A DNA stretch of 64,000 nt from Scilla litardierei. Taxonomy: Eukaryota > Streptophyta > Magnoliopsida > Asparagales > Asparagaceae. The number at the start of each line of letters is the position of its first letter. Position 1 is the stretch's first letter. This document shows positions 1 through 10,195 of this stretch, piece by piece. The notes beneath the pieces are model-generated. The model ran no database searches and was not told the DNA's origin. It saw only the letters and a list, made by a program, of their open reading frames with translations. The DNA lies in assembly GCA_030789695.1 (NCBI GenBank), contig CM061132.1, positions 156,842,817 to 156,906,816 on the forward strand, in the 5' to 3' direction. The translations under genes were made by a program, and so were the position numbers.

Positions 1-1672
1 CTGACGTACGATTTGCCCAAAATAAATCTTTGAACATGTGAAGTGAAAATGATTTCTTGTTTTAAAATTCCTTTTAAAAATTCGTACCTTGTGATTTTTA
101 CGTACACTGACGTATGATAAAAATATATGTTATAGTACCAGTAAATACGATCATTTTGATCTCTTGTTGGAAGAATTCTGACATACGGTTTGCTATAAAC
201 AATTCTTCGAACATACGTTTCAAAAATGATTTCTCAATTTAAAAATTGTTTTTGGCTCTTTAAAATTGCTTAAAAATTATTTAATAATTTTGAAAAATAG
301 TTACTATCCTTAGAAAATATTTTAAGCTAATTTAAACACATTTGCATAGTTAATATTATTTCTTGCTTAATCTCTTATCTCTTTAAGCGATTTTTACGTT
401 TTCGTTTAATTGCAAAATCTGAGTCGTGAAGTCGCGAACTATTGTACGGACTATTGAAACATTGAGACTAAATTGACTGAATGGAAGATGGAACTTTAAC
501 AATAAAGAATGGAAAATTGAATTTCAACAATACTGAATGGAAGATGGAACTTTAATGTAATGAAAGATGGAATTTCAACAATAAATAGACATTTCACATT
601 CTTTTGACCCGACACTTGACTTGAGCTGGGATTGGGGTAGTCTATGATCACAAGTGTTACAGAGTGGCTGGATGCGCCCATACTAAATTACCTCCAACAC
701 ATTACGGGGGTTAGATCCTTGACCGTTGCCATATAAGGACGGTGGGTACAACCTCAGAGTTGCTCCTGTCGCAAGGTGCATGTTGGTTATCTCTCGTACT
801 CTTAGACATGAACTTATCACTAGGATAGACTGGTTATTGATTATTGTCCTAACCACTTTTTCTACAGGTTGCTACAGTTTGGTTATTAAATGCTAAATTG
901 TCACAGGTTGTGGCTTGCAAATTGTTATTGAAAAATGAAATTGTTACAGATTGCAAATAGTATTGCACATGGCTATCAAATGATTAAATTGCTGCAGGTT
1001 GCAAATGTTTAACTGCTATAACTCTTTTAAAGTTTAAACTTATTGCTTGTCTTTAATTCTTTTAAAGTTTAAACTTATTGCTTGTCTTTAACTCTTTAAG
1101 CTAAACTTATCACTTGTCTTTAACTCTTTTAAAATAAACTTATTGCTTGTCTTTAAAGTTCAGCTTGATCAAATTTTAAATGTCTAACGTTTTGGTTTTG
1201 AGATTATCTTGCCGAGTAAACCTCGCTGACGGACATTTCACTTTGTTGTTTTACGAAATGTCCGTCAGGTATCAATAGTGAGTTCTTTGAAGACACTACC
1301 ACAGGAGTCGAGCCAGTGCTTGACAAGCACGCGGAGTACCTACCCGCTAAAGATTAGACGATCCCCTTCGCGACTGTTTCTTTATATTTAAAATAATGTA
1401 ATTTGTGTACCTTATTTGTATTGGCCATGCTAGGCCCAAGATGTATCTAAATTATTGTACGCTGGATATGTAATAATGTTGTTTGAGCTGTTTTTTAAAT
1501 TTGCTTGCAAGGATCTGCAATTTCTAATAGACGCTTAGTGTGTTTAAGCCAAGGAGGAAGAAAAGAAAAAGGTTTCAAAAAGAAAAGAAAAAAAGTACTC
1601 CTCCTTGTTTTAAGCACATCGCGGACCCGCTCGCGTCCTCGCTCCCGGTAGAATGGGAAGCGGGGCGTGACA
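1..1672 (+). repeat. Chromovirus-type (Ty3/gypsy, Tekay-like) LTR, 3' part
   Basis: Non-coding sequence ending in ...GGGGCGTGACA, the usual end of plant chromovirus LTRs. It resembles the other large LTRs of this window. The stretch near 625-680 (GGGGTAGTCTATGATCAC and so on) matches the reverse complement of about 55,210-55,270. The first 250 bases match about 63,100-63,350. A short tandem repeat, unit about 35 bp around CTTTTAAAGTTTAAACTTATT, lies at 1020-1160. No primer-binding site follows, so this is a 3' LTR or a solo LTR. Its start is outside the window. Confidence 0.6.
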
Positions 1673-1969
1673 ACGATTTTCTTTGGGATTCGAGCTAATG
1701 GCTGCCCATTTACTCGGCCCCATTAACCTTCCCTTGAACCCAACGGTCGAACGACCCGTTCGTCCGACTCAGCTGTAAACCGCTTAGAGCGCGAGGGTAT
1801 TGGGTCGCGGATGCTAAACGGGCCAGGTATGCGGATACCCAATTTGGGTTCATGCCCATGTACTAACCGATACTGTTGAAATATTTAATTTAGGGAGATT
1901 CATCAATTTTTTAACAGCGTAATAAGATTGGAGTTTTGAAATATCTAATTAGAAGTATAATTTGGTTGT
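1673..1969. other. Spacer without a recognisable gene
   Basis: About 300 bases between the chromovirus-type LTR end and Copia-A. No ORF, RNA or repeat recognised. The last five bases (GTTGT, 1965-1969) are the left target-site duplication of Copia-A. Confidence 0.6.
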
Positions 1970-2148
1970 TGTTGGAGAGTTGTTGGAAGAAAATTAACCA
2001 TGGCAACAAGCCATGGTGATATATTTATAAAACATCACTTAGGCAACCCAAAGGACTAGGATACCAAAAGTCTCCACCACTTAATGTGGTGGAGTAAATG
2101 GGTGGATAAGTGGTGGGGATGCCAAAAGCCTCCACCCCACTCACAACA
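1970..2148 (-). repeat. 3' LTR of Copia-A
   Basis: 179 bp, paired with 9353-9531. It contains two strong inverted repeats: CCATGG-N7-CCATGG, and CTCCACCAC...GTGGTGGAG. Equivalent hairpins occur in the otherwise different Copia-B LTR. Confidence 0.93.
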
Positions 2149-2157
2149 CTCCCCCTT
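2149..2157 (-). other. Polypurine tract of Copia-A
   Basis: Minus-strand AAGGGGGAG directly abuts the 3' LTR. This is the expected plus-strand primer site for reverse transcription. A second purine run (GAGGGGGAG) lies about 165 bp further inside, near 2312-2322, just after the pol stop. It is also present in Copia-B. Confidence 0.8.
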
Positions 2158-2335
2158 ATCCATCCATTACTTTGGTCTTAGCGTATAAGGCTAAAAAGGG
2201 GTGGATACTTCTGGATCCTGAGTAATTGTGTTTGCCTCGTTAAAACCTTAGCTGTGGAAAACCCAGTGAGAAAAACCAACAGCTTAAGGGAAAAGAGTAC
2301 AACACACAGGTTACTCCCCCTCATCCGTACAAGCT

Positions 2336-5300
2336 TCAGGCTTGTAGGCCTTTTATTTGTCTTATACCAATTCCTTTTACAAGTTTTACAAAAATACATT
2401 TTGGTAAAGATTTGGTAAAAAGATCGGCTAAGTTGTTGCAGGACTGGATCTGCCGAACTTCAATTTGCTTGTCCTCCTTTAGCTCGTGTGTCCAGAAAAA
2501 CTTGGGAGATATGTGCTTCGTCCTGTCTCCCTTGATGTAGCCCTTTTGAAGTTGAGCAATGCTTGCAGCGTTGTATTCAAATAGGACAGTAGGCTCCAAA
2601 TCACCGGTCTTCAGGCCAGTGGATTGAAGAATGTGATGGACGACGGATCGTAACCAATAACATTCTCTGCTCGATTCATGGATCACAATGAGCGCTGAAT
2701 GGTTGGATGACGTAGCTGTTGTGGTTTGCTTTACTGATCTCCAGGAGATAGCGGTACCTCCGTAGGTAAACACAAAACCTGGCTGTGATTTTTCCGTGTG
2801 TGGATCTGAAAGATAACCTGCATCGGCATAACCAAACAATTTGGGGGATGCACCTATCTGGTAGTAAAGTCCCAGATCAATTGAACCCTGGAGGTATCGC
2901 AGAAGATGCTTTACTCCGTTCCAGTGGTGCTTTGTGGGCGCTGCACTGTGTCTGGCTAGGAGATTAACTGGAAACGCTATATCGGGACGCGTACAGTTAG
3001 CCAGATATAGAAGTGCTCTAATGGCACTGAGGTAGGGTACTTCAGGACCCAGTATCTCCTCCCCCTCTTCCAGAGGCCAGAAGGGGTCCTTATGTACATC
3101 TAGTGATCTTACGACCATAAGAATACCTAAAGGTTGACATTTATCCATATGAAACTTCCGTAGAAGTTTCTTTGTATAATTAGACTGGTGTAGTAGGATT
3201 CCACCTCGTAAGTGTTCTATCTGTAAACCAAGACAATACTTTGTTTTGCCTAGGTCTTTCATTTCAAAAGTATGTTTTAGGCTTTCAGATATCTCATTGA
3301 TCTCTGCAGGAGATCCTATAAGATTTAAGTCATCCACATATACTGCTATGATGACGAATCCTGTTCCCGTTCTTTTGATAAAGATACACGGGCAGACTTC
3401 ATTGTTCGTGAATCCTTGATGTGCAAGGAAATCACTAAGTCTGTTATACCACATCTTTCCCGATTGCTTTAGACCATATAATGATCTATGCAGCCATACA
3501 GAGAATACGTCCCGAGGTATCTCATTCATCTCTGGGTGTAGATTAAACCCATCAGGAAGTCTCATATAGATATTTTTATCTATATTGCCATATAGATATG
3601 CAGTCACAACGTCCATGAGCTGCATTTCTAGGCTTTCCAGAGAAGTTAGGCTTATTAAAAATCGGAATGTGATCGAATCCATGATCGGGGAATACGTATC
3701 TTCGTAATCAATCCCCGGTCTTTGGGAAAAACCCTGGGCTACAAGGTGTGCCTTGTAGCGAACGATCACATTATTTTCATTTCTTTTTCTTATGAAAACC
3801 CCACTTATATCCTACAGGTTTTACACCTACTGGTGTTTGGACTACTGGTCCAAAGACTTCGCGTTTCAAGAGTGAGTCCAGCTCTACTCTTATTGCCTCG
3901 TCCCACTTTGGCCAATCATCTCTGCGTTTACATTCCGCTAGAGATCGTGGTTCGACGTCATCACCATATTCAGTGACGTGAACGGCAATATCGAACGCAA
4001 AATCGTCGACGACGACTGTGCTATTTCTGTCCAGTACTTCTCCAGTACGTACAAAATTTAATGATGTTTCTCTTATTGTTTCCGCTGCAGGGGAAATAAG
4101 GAGGGGAGAAGTAGCTGGTCTGAGATCAGCATCCTGTGGAGGAATAATCTTATTATCTCCAGGAGTCTTCCTCTTTCGAGGAACTTTATCTTTTGAACCT
4201 GGTGGGCGTCCTCTTTTCATTTGAGGTACAACCAATTCTGCTGTCGGTGGATTGCATCCATCTATGGGGATGTCAATCCTAGATGGCGTATTAGCAGCAG
4301 GGACGTGTGAACGGACAATCTTCTGGTTGTCCGTGAACTTATCCGGCAAAAGATGTACTGTATTCTGGATGTGAAGAATCTTCAGGATCTCATCTTCACA
4401 CAGATTAGTACGCAGATCATATAGGGACAAAGACTTCTGGTCCCAACTAATGGTCTCAGTAGCTTCAGGCTTCTTAGACTGTGTGCCTAGTTTAGGAAAA
4501 ATTTTCTCATCAAATTCACAGTCAGCAAAACGTGACTTGAATGCGTCTCCCGTCAGGGGTTCAAGGTATCTGATAATAGAGGGCGAATCAAACCCAATAT
4601 AGATACCTAGACGACGCTGAGGACCCATTTTGGTCCTCTGAGATGGTGCTATTGGGACATATACCGCACAACCAAACACTCTTAAATGAGAGATATCCGG
4701 AGGTGCGCCATATGCAAGTTGCATCGGGGATAATGTATGACCTCCAGAGGGTCTTATCCTAATAAGTGATGCGGCATGTAAAATAGCATGCCCCCAAGCA
4801 TCCACCGGCAACTGGGATTGCATAAGCAATGGACGTGCAATCCATTGGAGTCTCTTTATAAGGGACTCAGCTAATCCGTTCTGGGTGTGAACATGTGCTA
4901 CTGGATGTTCAACTTCAATACCCGTTGCCCGGCAATAGTCTTCGAAGACTTGTGAAGTAAATTCGCCCGCATTATCAAGTCGTAGTTTCTTGATATGGTT
5001 ATCGGGGAAATGAGCACGCAACCTTATTATTTGTGCCAATAGCTTTGGAAAAGCTAGGTTGCGGGTGGACAAGAGGCACACATAAGACCATTTGGTTGAT
5101 GCATCAATCAGTACCATGAAGTACCGAAATGGGCCACTTGCGGGGTGAATATGCCCGCAAATGTCACCATGGATTCTCTCAAGGAAGCCAGGAGACTCTA
5201 ATCCCACTTTCAGTAGGGAATGTCTCGTTATTAGTTTTCCCTTGTAACAAGGGGGACAAGGAAATTCACCCTTATGAAGAATCTTCAGGTTCTTCAATTT

Positions 5301-5807
5301 ATGTCCACGGGATTCAGTGATGATGCGTCGCATCATTGCTGATCCAGGGTGACCTAGGCTATTGTGCCAGAGTTGGAACTCTGGCAGTGATTGGCACGTC
5401 TGGTGCTCAGTCATATTGGCTTCTATTGGTTGAATGTATGTATGGTAGAGACCCGACGGGAGTCCCTTGAATCGCTCGCAGATGATCTTCTGGTCATCTT
5501 TTTGACGAGTTACATACAAATATTCAACCTTATTTTCATCTCTGGTTTCTAAGTGAAATCCATTTAAACGGAAGTCCTTGAAACTTACGAGATTCCTATT
5601 TGATTTAGGAGAGAATAATGCATTGTTTATTTGAAGTCTTGTGTTATTTGGGAGCAATATAATTGCTTCATCAGATCCTTCGATTATTTGGGACAGTCTT
5701 GAAATTGTGATAACAGGACCGTCATATTTATTTATGCTATTAAAATAACAATGTTCGCGAAGTATTGTGTGCATCGAGGTACTGTCCAATAGGCACTCAT
5801 ACTTCAT
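2336..5807 (-). pseudogene. Copia-A pol (protease, integrase, RT, RNase H), frameshifted
   Basis: Encodes the copia replication polyprotein, read from ATG at 5807. Visible in order: aspartic protease core (DSTS), integrase HHCC zinc region (HNSLGHPG to CPPC), integrase core with LRLDNAGEF, reverse transcriptase with YVDD (in VYVDDLNLIG), and RNase H (ADAGYLSD onward). The reading frame breaks near 3799-3802, where a run of four C replaces the three C of Copia-B. The first frame (5807-3777) therefore ends just inside RT and the rest continues in another frame to 2336. Two RNase H residues differ from Copia-B: the acidic residue after SSNHS is Ala, and the Asp of the LFEDNA motif is Tyr. This copy would not make a working polymerase. 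Confidence 0.9.
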
Positions 5808-5935
5808 CTATATGAGCAAAAACGAAATTTTATTTGAGTGAAATGTAGACAACATTCAAAAATAAAAAGTTCGTACTAAAGCAAATAAAAGATGAAGATA
5901 CATCGAATTTTAAATGCATAGATAAAGGATGATGC
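5808..5935 (-). other. Conserved non-coding spacer between gag and pol (Copia-A)
   Basis: A 128-nt AT-rich gap between the gag stop and the pol ATG. It has stops in all frames but is strongly conserved with the equivalent gap of Copia-B (42171-42300). The pol side ends in TTTTTGCTCATATAG directly before the pol ATG, which looks like an intron 3' splice site. Role not shown; splicing or internal initiation are candidates. Confidence 0.6.
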
Positions 5936-6943
5936 TCAATCGAGCGGGTCGTCGTTCTTGAAGTCTTTTGCAGTAAACATCGTTGGCGGCTGAACAGCCG
6001 CCAAGTTTGTTTTAGGTAGAGACTTTTGGCTCGCCTGGTATAGATCCTGGAGGTGGCGAGGAGTGCGGCAGTTTCTGGACCAATGGCCAATCATGCCGCA
6101 TCTATGGTATTTATCCTCCCAGTTCTTCTTAGGAAGTGACACTTGCTCGGTGTTCTTTCGCTTCCATGTGAAGTTTCTCTTTCCCTTTTTGTTTGTCTGG
6201 GGAGCTGCACCTCTTGGTTGCTTCATTACAGCTTTCCCTTTGTTGTTTTTAGCCTTCCTCTTGTTTTTCCACTTCTGGGGAGAAACATGGTGGGCTTCAA
6301 GGATAGGGGCAGTGCTGGCTGGACGTAAATTATGAGTGGCAAGCAGTAAGTCTCGATTCTGCTCTGCCCTAAGTAGGCATGAGATCAGATCAGAGAATTT
6401 CATGAAGTTGCGTTCACGATACTGCTGCATGAGGATTGCATCTTTCTCGTGAAACGATGTAAATGTCTTTTCCAACATGCGATGTTCTGTGACTTCTTCA
6501 CCGCACAACTTCAGGCGTGAGGTGATGTTATGAAATGCAGAATTATAATCAGCGACGGACTTATAGTCCTGAAGTCTGAGGTTTTCCCACTCATAACTGG
6601 CACGCGGTAATATAACATCAATTTGATGTTTATACCGTGCCTCCAGCGCTGTCCACAGTTCCTTTGGGTCCTCTACCGTTAAGTATTCAGCCTTTAAGGT
6701 CCGATCTATAAGTTTCCTAATGTAGATTATGGCTTTCGCCTTATCTACATCGGAGACAGTGGTAGGAGTGCTGTTGCTAGATGTAGCAGAAGCATCAGCC
6801 GCTGCTGGGGCCGAGGAAGGAGCCAAAATGGACCCAAGGAGGGCCATCGAACGCAAGTGGAACTTCAGGTCCACTCGCCAACTCAGGTAATTCTTCCCTA
6901 CAGAGTCAAGGACTTCGAAATCGACGCTTGCCAATTTTGCCAT
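5936..6943 (-). CDS. Copia-A gag (capsid/nucleocapsid), 335 aa
   Basis: Gag packages the element RNA into virus-like particles in the cytoplasm. The start chosen is the ATG at 6943 (MAKLASVDFEVLDS), which is conserved in Copia-B; an upstream in-frame ATG at 6970 is specific to this copy. The N-terminal half has the copia gag pattern (NYLSWRVDLKFHLRSM, LWTALEARYK). A basic Lys/Arg-rich stretch precedes a zinc knuckle near residue 295. The knuckle reads YHRCGMIGHWSRNC, so the first Cys of the CX2CX4HX4C box is Tyr here. Copia-B keeps the Cys. The ORF is open, but RNA packaging is probably impaired. Confidence 0.85.
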   Translation of the reverse strand: MAKLASVDFEVLDSVGKNYLSWRVDLKFHLRSMALLGSILAPSSAPAAADASATSSNSTPTTVSDVDKAKAIIYIRKLIDRTLKAEYLTVEDPKELWTALEARYKHQIDVILPRASYEWENLRLQDYKSVADYNSAFHNITSRLKLCGEEVTEHRMLEKTFTSFHEKDAILMQQYRERNFMKFSDLISCLLRAEQNRDLLLATHNLRPASTAPILEAHHVSPQKWKNKRKAKNNKGKAVMKQPRGAAPQTNKKGKRNFTWKRKNTEQVSLPKKNWEDKYHRCGMIGHWSRNCRTPRHLQDLYQASQKSLPKTNLAAVQPPTMFTAKDFKNDDPLD

Positions 6944-7587
6944 TTTATCTACGCAATTTAAAATAAGCATGAATTAATTAAAATTGAAATTCACGCATTA
7001 AAAATAAGTAAAATGTGGGGATCAGCCAGATACCCAAAAAATACAAAGTCCAAAGTTCGAATATACGTCCGTAAACAAAAGAAAAATACAATTTGGAAAC
7101 CCGGAATGGGTCCATATTTTCTTTTTCAATATATGCCTCCTTCAGTTGTCAGTACACCGGCCTTTGTAATAATTAAATATAATCCTCACTTACAAATTCT
7201 CTCAAAAAGAAAATAAAATTGCAAGGAATATAAAGGGTATCAAATTGGCCGATCCCAAAAATCACATTTTAGCTTATATAAACATCCACGCAGTTTATAA
7301 ACGCGACAGGCACAAAATAGACAACCACGCATGTATATAACACAGGCATATATTAAATTGAAAAATAGGCTAGAAAATATAATAATCTCTCGGACCACGG
7401 GGAGACGTCATACACCGTTAGGTTAGTTTACTAACGGCAGAGCGGTCGCAGAATCCTTAAGATAATTATATTTTGAAAAAAAAAACCCTAAAATTCCATA
7501 AATTAAAATAATGCAAGAGTGTTATAATGTAGCAATATGAGGGACAAGCTCATAACAACGAATTGATATAGATTAATAATTTTAATG

Positions 7588-7906
7588 AGGCTGCAGGCCC
7601 ATAAATGTTAATCTGTGTAATATTTCATTTATAATTGGGCTGCATGCCCATTTGCCAAAAATCAACAAAATAAATATTGCAATAAAATCTACTAGGCTTC
7701 TGGCCATAAGAAGTCAAAATAAAAATAAAATTGTTAACATTTGGGCTGCAGGCCCAATGTTTTAATTAACACTTTAAAGATTGCAATAAGAATTAATAGG
7801 CTTCAGGCCCGTATTTGGTAGGCAAAATATATTAAGTACACAAAATTTACTGGGCTTCTGTCCCATAGAATGTATATGCATTTGTGACAGATGGGCTTCA
7901 GGCCCA
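7588..7906. repeat. Array of seven GGGCT(G/T)CAGGCCC-type palindromes in the Copia-A leader
   Basis: Seven palindromic boxes start at about 7588, 7636, 7694, 7741, 7798, 7851 and 7892, with 41 to 58 bases between starts. The best copies read TGGGCTGCAGGCCCA or TGGGCTTCAGGCCCA. The surroundings are AT-rich and not obviously repeated. Copia-B has two clear copies (44013-44027, 44051-44065). The half-site TGGGCY matches plant site II/TCP-binding elements; that role is inferred. Confidence 0.75.
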
Positions 7907-8040
7907 ACAAAAAGGCTAAAGATTATATTATAATATAAACAGAATTAGCCTTTAAACCAAATTTTAGGTTGTGGAATGCCAAAAACCCCCAAAACAGAGG
8001 ATGACCCCTCAACTTCCAAAAAATACCCTAACCCCTGTCA

Positions 8041-9000
8041 AACCCCACTCCCCTCGTCGGGAAGGCCCCCCTGCCTGGGGGGCGGATCACCGGAGGAACC
8101 CCCCCCCCCCCCCCCCCCCGCCTGGAGGGGGGGTCAGCGCCCATGAACAGAAGGACCCCCCCTGAGGGGGGAAGCGCCTGAATGACCCCCCCCGTCGGGG
8201 GGGGGGTGGTGGTGGGCGGGGGTAGCGGCGGAACGCCCCCCTCGTCGGGGGGGGGACAGAAGACCCCCCCTTGGGGGGGATGCGCCGGGACGCCCCCCCC
8301 CCCCCCCCCCCCGTCGGGGGGGGGGGGGGGGGGGGGACAGACAGAAGACCCCCCCCCCCCCCCCCCGCTGGGGGGGCGGCGCCAGAACGGCTCCCCGTCG
8401 GGGGGGGTGCTAGAACGGCCCCCCGTCGGGGGGGGGGGGGGACGCCGGAATAGCCCCCCCCCCCCCCCCCCCCCCGCCTGGGGGGGGTGATCGGGAGACC
8501 CCCCTCTGGGGGGGTGTTGGGGGCAAAACCCCCGCCGTTGGCGGGGGCTGGGGTAAGAACCCCCCCTTGGCGGGGGGGGGGGATTAGGGCTGTGATTTTT
8601 AAAAAAAATTATTTTGTTGTATTTTATCAATTTAGGATATTGTATTTAGCAGATTTAAAACAGGCCTAAAAGAGGTTGTAAAAAATCATTGCTAAAATAA
8701 AAATTTGTCGGGGGGGGGGGGGGACAGACAGAAGACCCCCCCCCCCCCCCCCGCTGGGGGGGGGGCGGCGCCAGAACGGCTCCCCGTCGGGGGGGGGGGG
8801 TAGAACGGCCCCCCGTCGGGGGGGGGGGGGGGGACGCCGGAATAGGCCCCCCCTGCTTGGGGGGGGGTGATCGGGAGACCCCCCTCCGGGGGGGGGGGGG
8901 GGGGGGGGGGGGTGTGTGTGTGTGTGTGTTGGGGGCAAAACCCCCGCCGTTGGCGGGGGCTGGGGTAAGAACCCCCCCCTTGGCGGGGGGGGGGGGGGGG
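8041..9000. repeat. Palindromic poly-C/poly-G hairpin array in the Copia-A leader
   Basis: About twenty blocks of C-run, short GTC/GCTG/CCTG linker, then G-run, separated by short variable words such as AGAAGAC, AGAACGGC, GGAATAG and ATCGGGAGA. Runs reach about 25 bases (8888-8912). Each block can fold as a hairpin, and both strands have G-quadruplex potential. Long open frames here (for example 8028-8630) are products of composition, not genes. Homopolymer lengths may not be accurate in the assembly. Copia-B has a short, unexpanded version at about 44,225-44,330. Confidence 0.85.
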
Positions 9001-9126
9001 ATTAGGGCTGTGATTTTTTTAAAAAATTATTTTGTTGTATTTTATCAATTTAGGATATTGTATTTAGTAGATTTAAAACATGCCTAAAAGAGGTTGTAAA
9101 AAATCATTGCTAAAATAAAAATTTGT
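8313..9126. repeat. Tandem duplication of about 400 bp in the Copia-A leader
   Basis: 8313-8708 is repeated as 8707-9126. Both copies begin GTCGGGG, run through the G/C hairpin blocks, and end in an AT-rich tail (GGATATTGTATTTAG ... AAAATTTGT). Copies differ mainly in G/C run length, plus a short TG repeat inserted in copy 2 (8913-8928). The junction has a 2-base overlap (GT). Confidence 0.85.
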
Positions 9127-9332
9127 TTATATCTATCTACGGGATCGACGGATATTACCTCTAGATTAAAAATCTAGGGAAGATCAAAAGAGGAGAAGAT
9201 CAGTAGAGAGAAAATTCCACGCTCCGAATACGCCCAAGAGGAAATCCGTCACGAACAGCAGCAACCAGAGATTCCTTCGCGTGTAACAAATTAGAGGATG
9301 GATTTTGGAGGGTAGAAAAGCTCAAAAAAGAG

Positions 9333-9352
9333 GAGCAAAAGTGCCGATAACG
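9333..9352 (-). other. Primer-binding site of Copia-A (tRNA-Ile anticodon-arm-like)
   Basis: Directly inside the 5' LTR. The plus strand reads AGTGCCGATAACG up to the LTR edge, a variant of the cleaner Copia-B site (CGTGCTGATAACG). It does not match the usual initiator-Met 3' end (TGGTATCAGAGC). See findings for the half-tRNA priming idea. Confidence 0.5.
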
Positions 9353-9531
9353 TGTTGGAGAGTTGTTGGAAGAGAATTAACCATGGCAACAAGCCATGGT
9401 GATATATTTATAAAACATCACTTAGGTAACACAAAAGACTAGGATACCAAAAGTCTCCACCACTTAATGTGGTGGAGTAAATGGGTGGATAAGTGGTAGG
9501 GAGGCCAAAAGCCTCCACCCCACTCACAACA
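9353..9531 (-). repeat. 5' LTR of Copia-A
   Basis: 179 bp, TG...CA, about 97 percent identical to 1970-2148. Followed by the duplicated target GTTGT at 9532-9536. Confidence 0.93.
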
Positions 9532-9536
9532 GTTGT

Positions 9537-10123
9537 TAATTCTCTAATTAAGAAAAAAATTTAGGTTCTAATTAGGATAGATTCATAATTTTTTTTGGAT
9601 TAATTAGGAAAGATTCATCATTTTTTTTGCATTACATATGCTTTTAATACTATTGAAATTTTTGATACTGTTGAAATACTAATACATGAATAACATTAAT
9701 TAGGAGAGATTGTGCCCTAGCCTTTTTGATATCGTTGAAATTTTTTATATTGTTGAAATTGTGCCCCGTCTGAATTTAATTCCTAAAACCGTCACTGACT
9801 ATAGCCCATGTCATGTGAAAATTTGAACGGATGGTAGCTTTTGTAAATTTTTTGGAAGAAGTAGAGAAGGATTTTGATGAATTTTAAAATATTAAACTAA
9901 TGCAATTAAATTCTTGGATAGTCTACGATTGTTTTATCAAATTTAGCTTGAAATATTTGAGCGCTACTTCGACTCATAAAGCTGCCAAATCTAAACGCTA
10001 AAAGGCGAACAAACGATTTTTTGGCCAAACAAAAAATAATTTGATTTAAAAAAAACTAATTAAGGAGGGTCCAGCGGGATTTAGATCGGAAGAAAAAAAA
10101 TAATTAAATTGAAACACAAAAAC
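9537..10123. other. Intergenic, AT-rich
   Basis: No gene recognised. It includes a short phrase near 9766-9806 (GAATTTAATTCCT...CGTCACTG) that recurs in related form at about 47,507-47,533. This is probably the end of an old, unidentified mobile element. Confidence 0.5.
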
Positions 10124-10195
10124 AGGGCCCAACCGGGTTCGAACCGGTGACCTATTGATCTGCAGTCAATTGCTCTACCACTGAGCTATGGACCC
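10124..10195 (-). tRNA. tRNA-Cys (GCA)
   Basis: A complete cloverleaf on the minus strand. The acceptor stem GGGTCCA pairs with TGGGCCC, with discriminator T as usual for Cys tRNAs. D-arm box TAGCTCAGTGGTAGAGC; anticodon stem ATTGA/TCAAT with loop CTGCAGA, anticodon GCA at 10161-10163; T-arm box GGTTCGAACCC. No intron, and CCA is not encoded. A T-run follows within 10 bases and fits RNA polymerase III termination. It looks like a normal, functional nuclear plant gene. Confidence 0.96.

Larger units (their letters stand above)
1970..9531 (-). mobile_element. Copia-A: complete Ty1/copia LTR retrotransposon
   Basis: A full-length element of 7562 bp read on the minus strand. It has two 179-bp LTRs (TG...CA) and a perfect 5-bp target-site duplication GTTGT (1965-1969 and 9532-9536). 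Order on the minus strand: 5' LTR, primer site, a leader of about 2.4 kb, gag, a 128-nt spacer, pol (protease, integrase, RT, RNase H), polypurine tract, 3' LTR. The LTRs differ at about 6 of 179 positions, so the insertion is not recent. The copy is inactive: one pol frameshift, a lost zinc-knuckle cysteine, and two changed RNase H residues. Internal regions are closely related to Copia-B at 38296-45549. The long leader combined with very short LTRs is unusual. Lineage within copia not assigned. Confidence 0.95.

Noticed and set aside
2785..2967. Plus-strand frames across Copia-A and Copia-B (also 4018-4224, 6063-6335, 42428-42706)
   Set aside because: Antisense shadows of gag and pol, which show clear conserved motifs on the minus strand.
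8028..8938. Several long Pro/Gly-rich open frames on both strands
   Set aside because: They come from C-run and G-run composition in the Copia-A leader; all six frames stay open and no family is visible.
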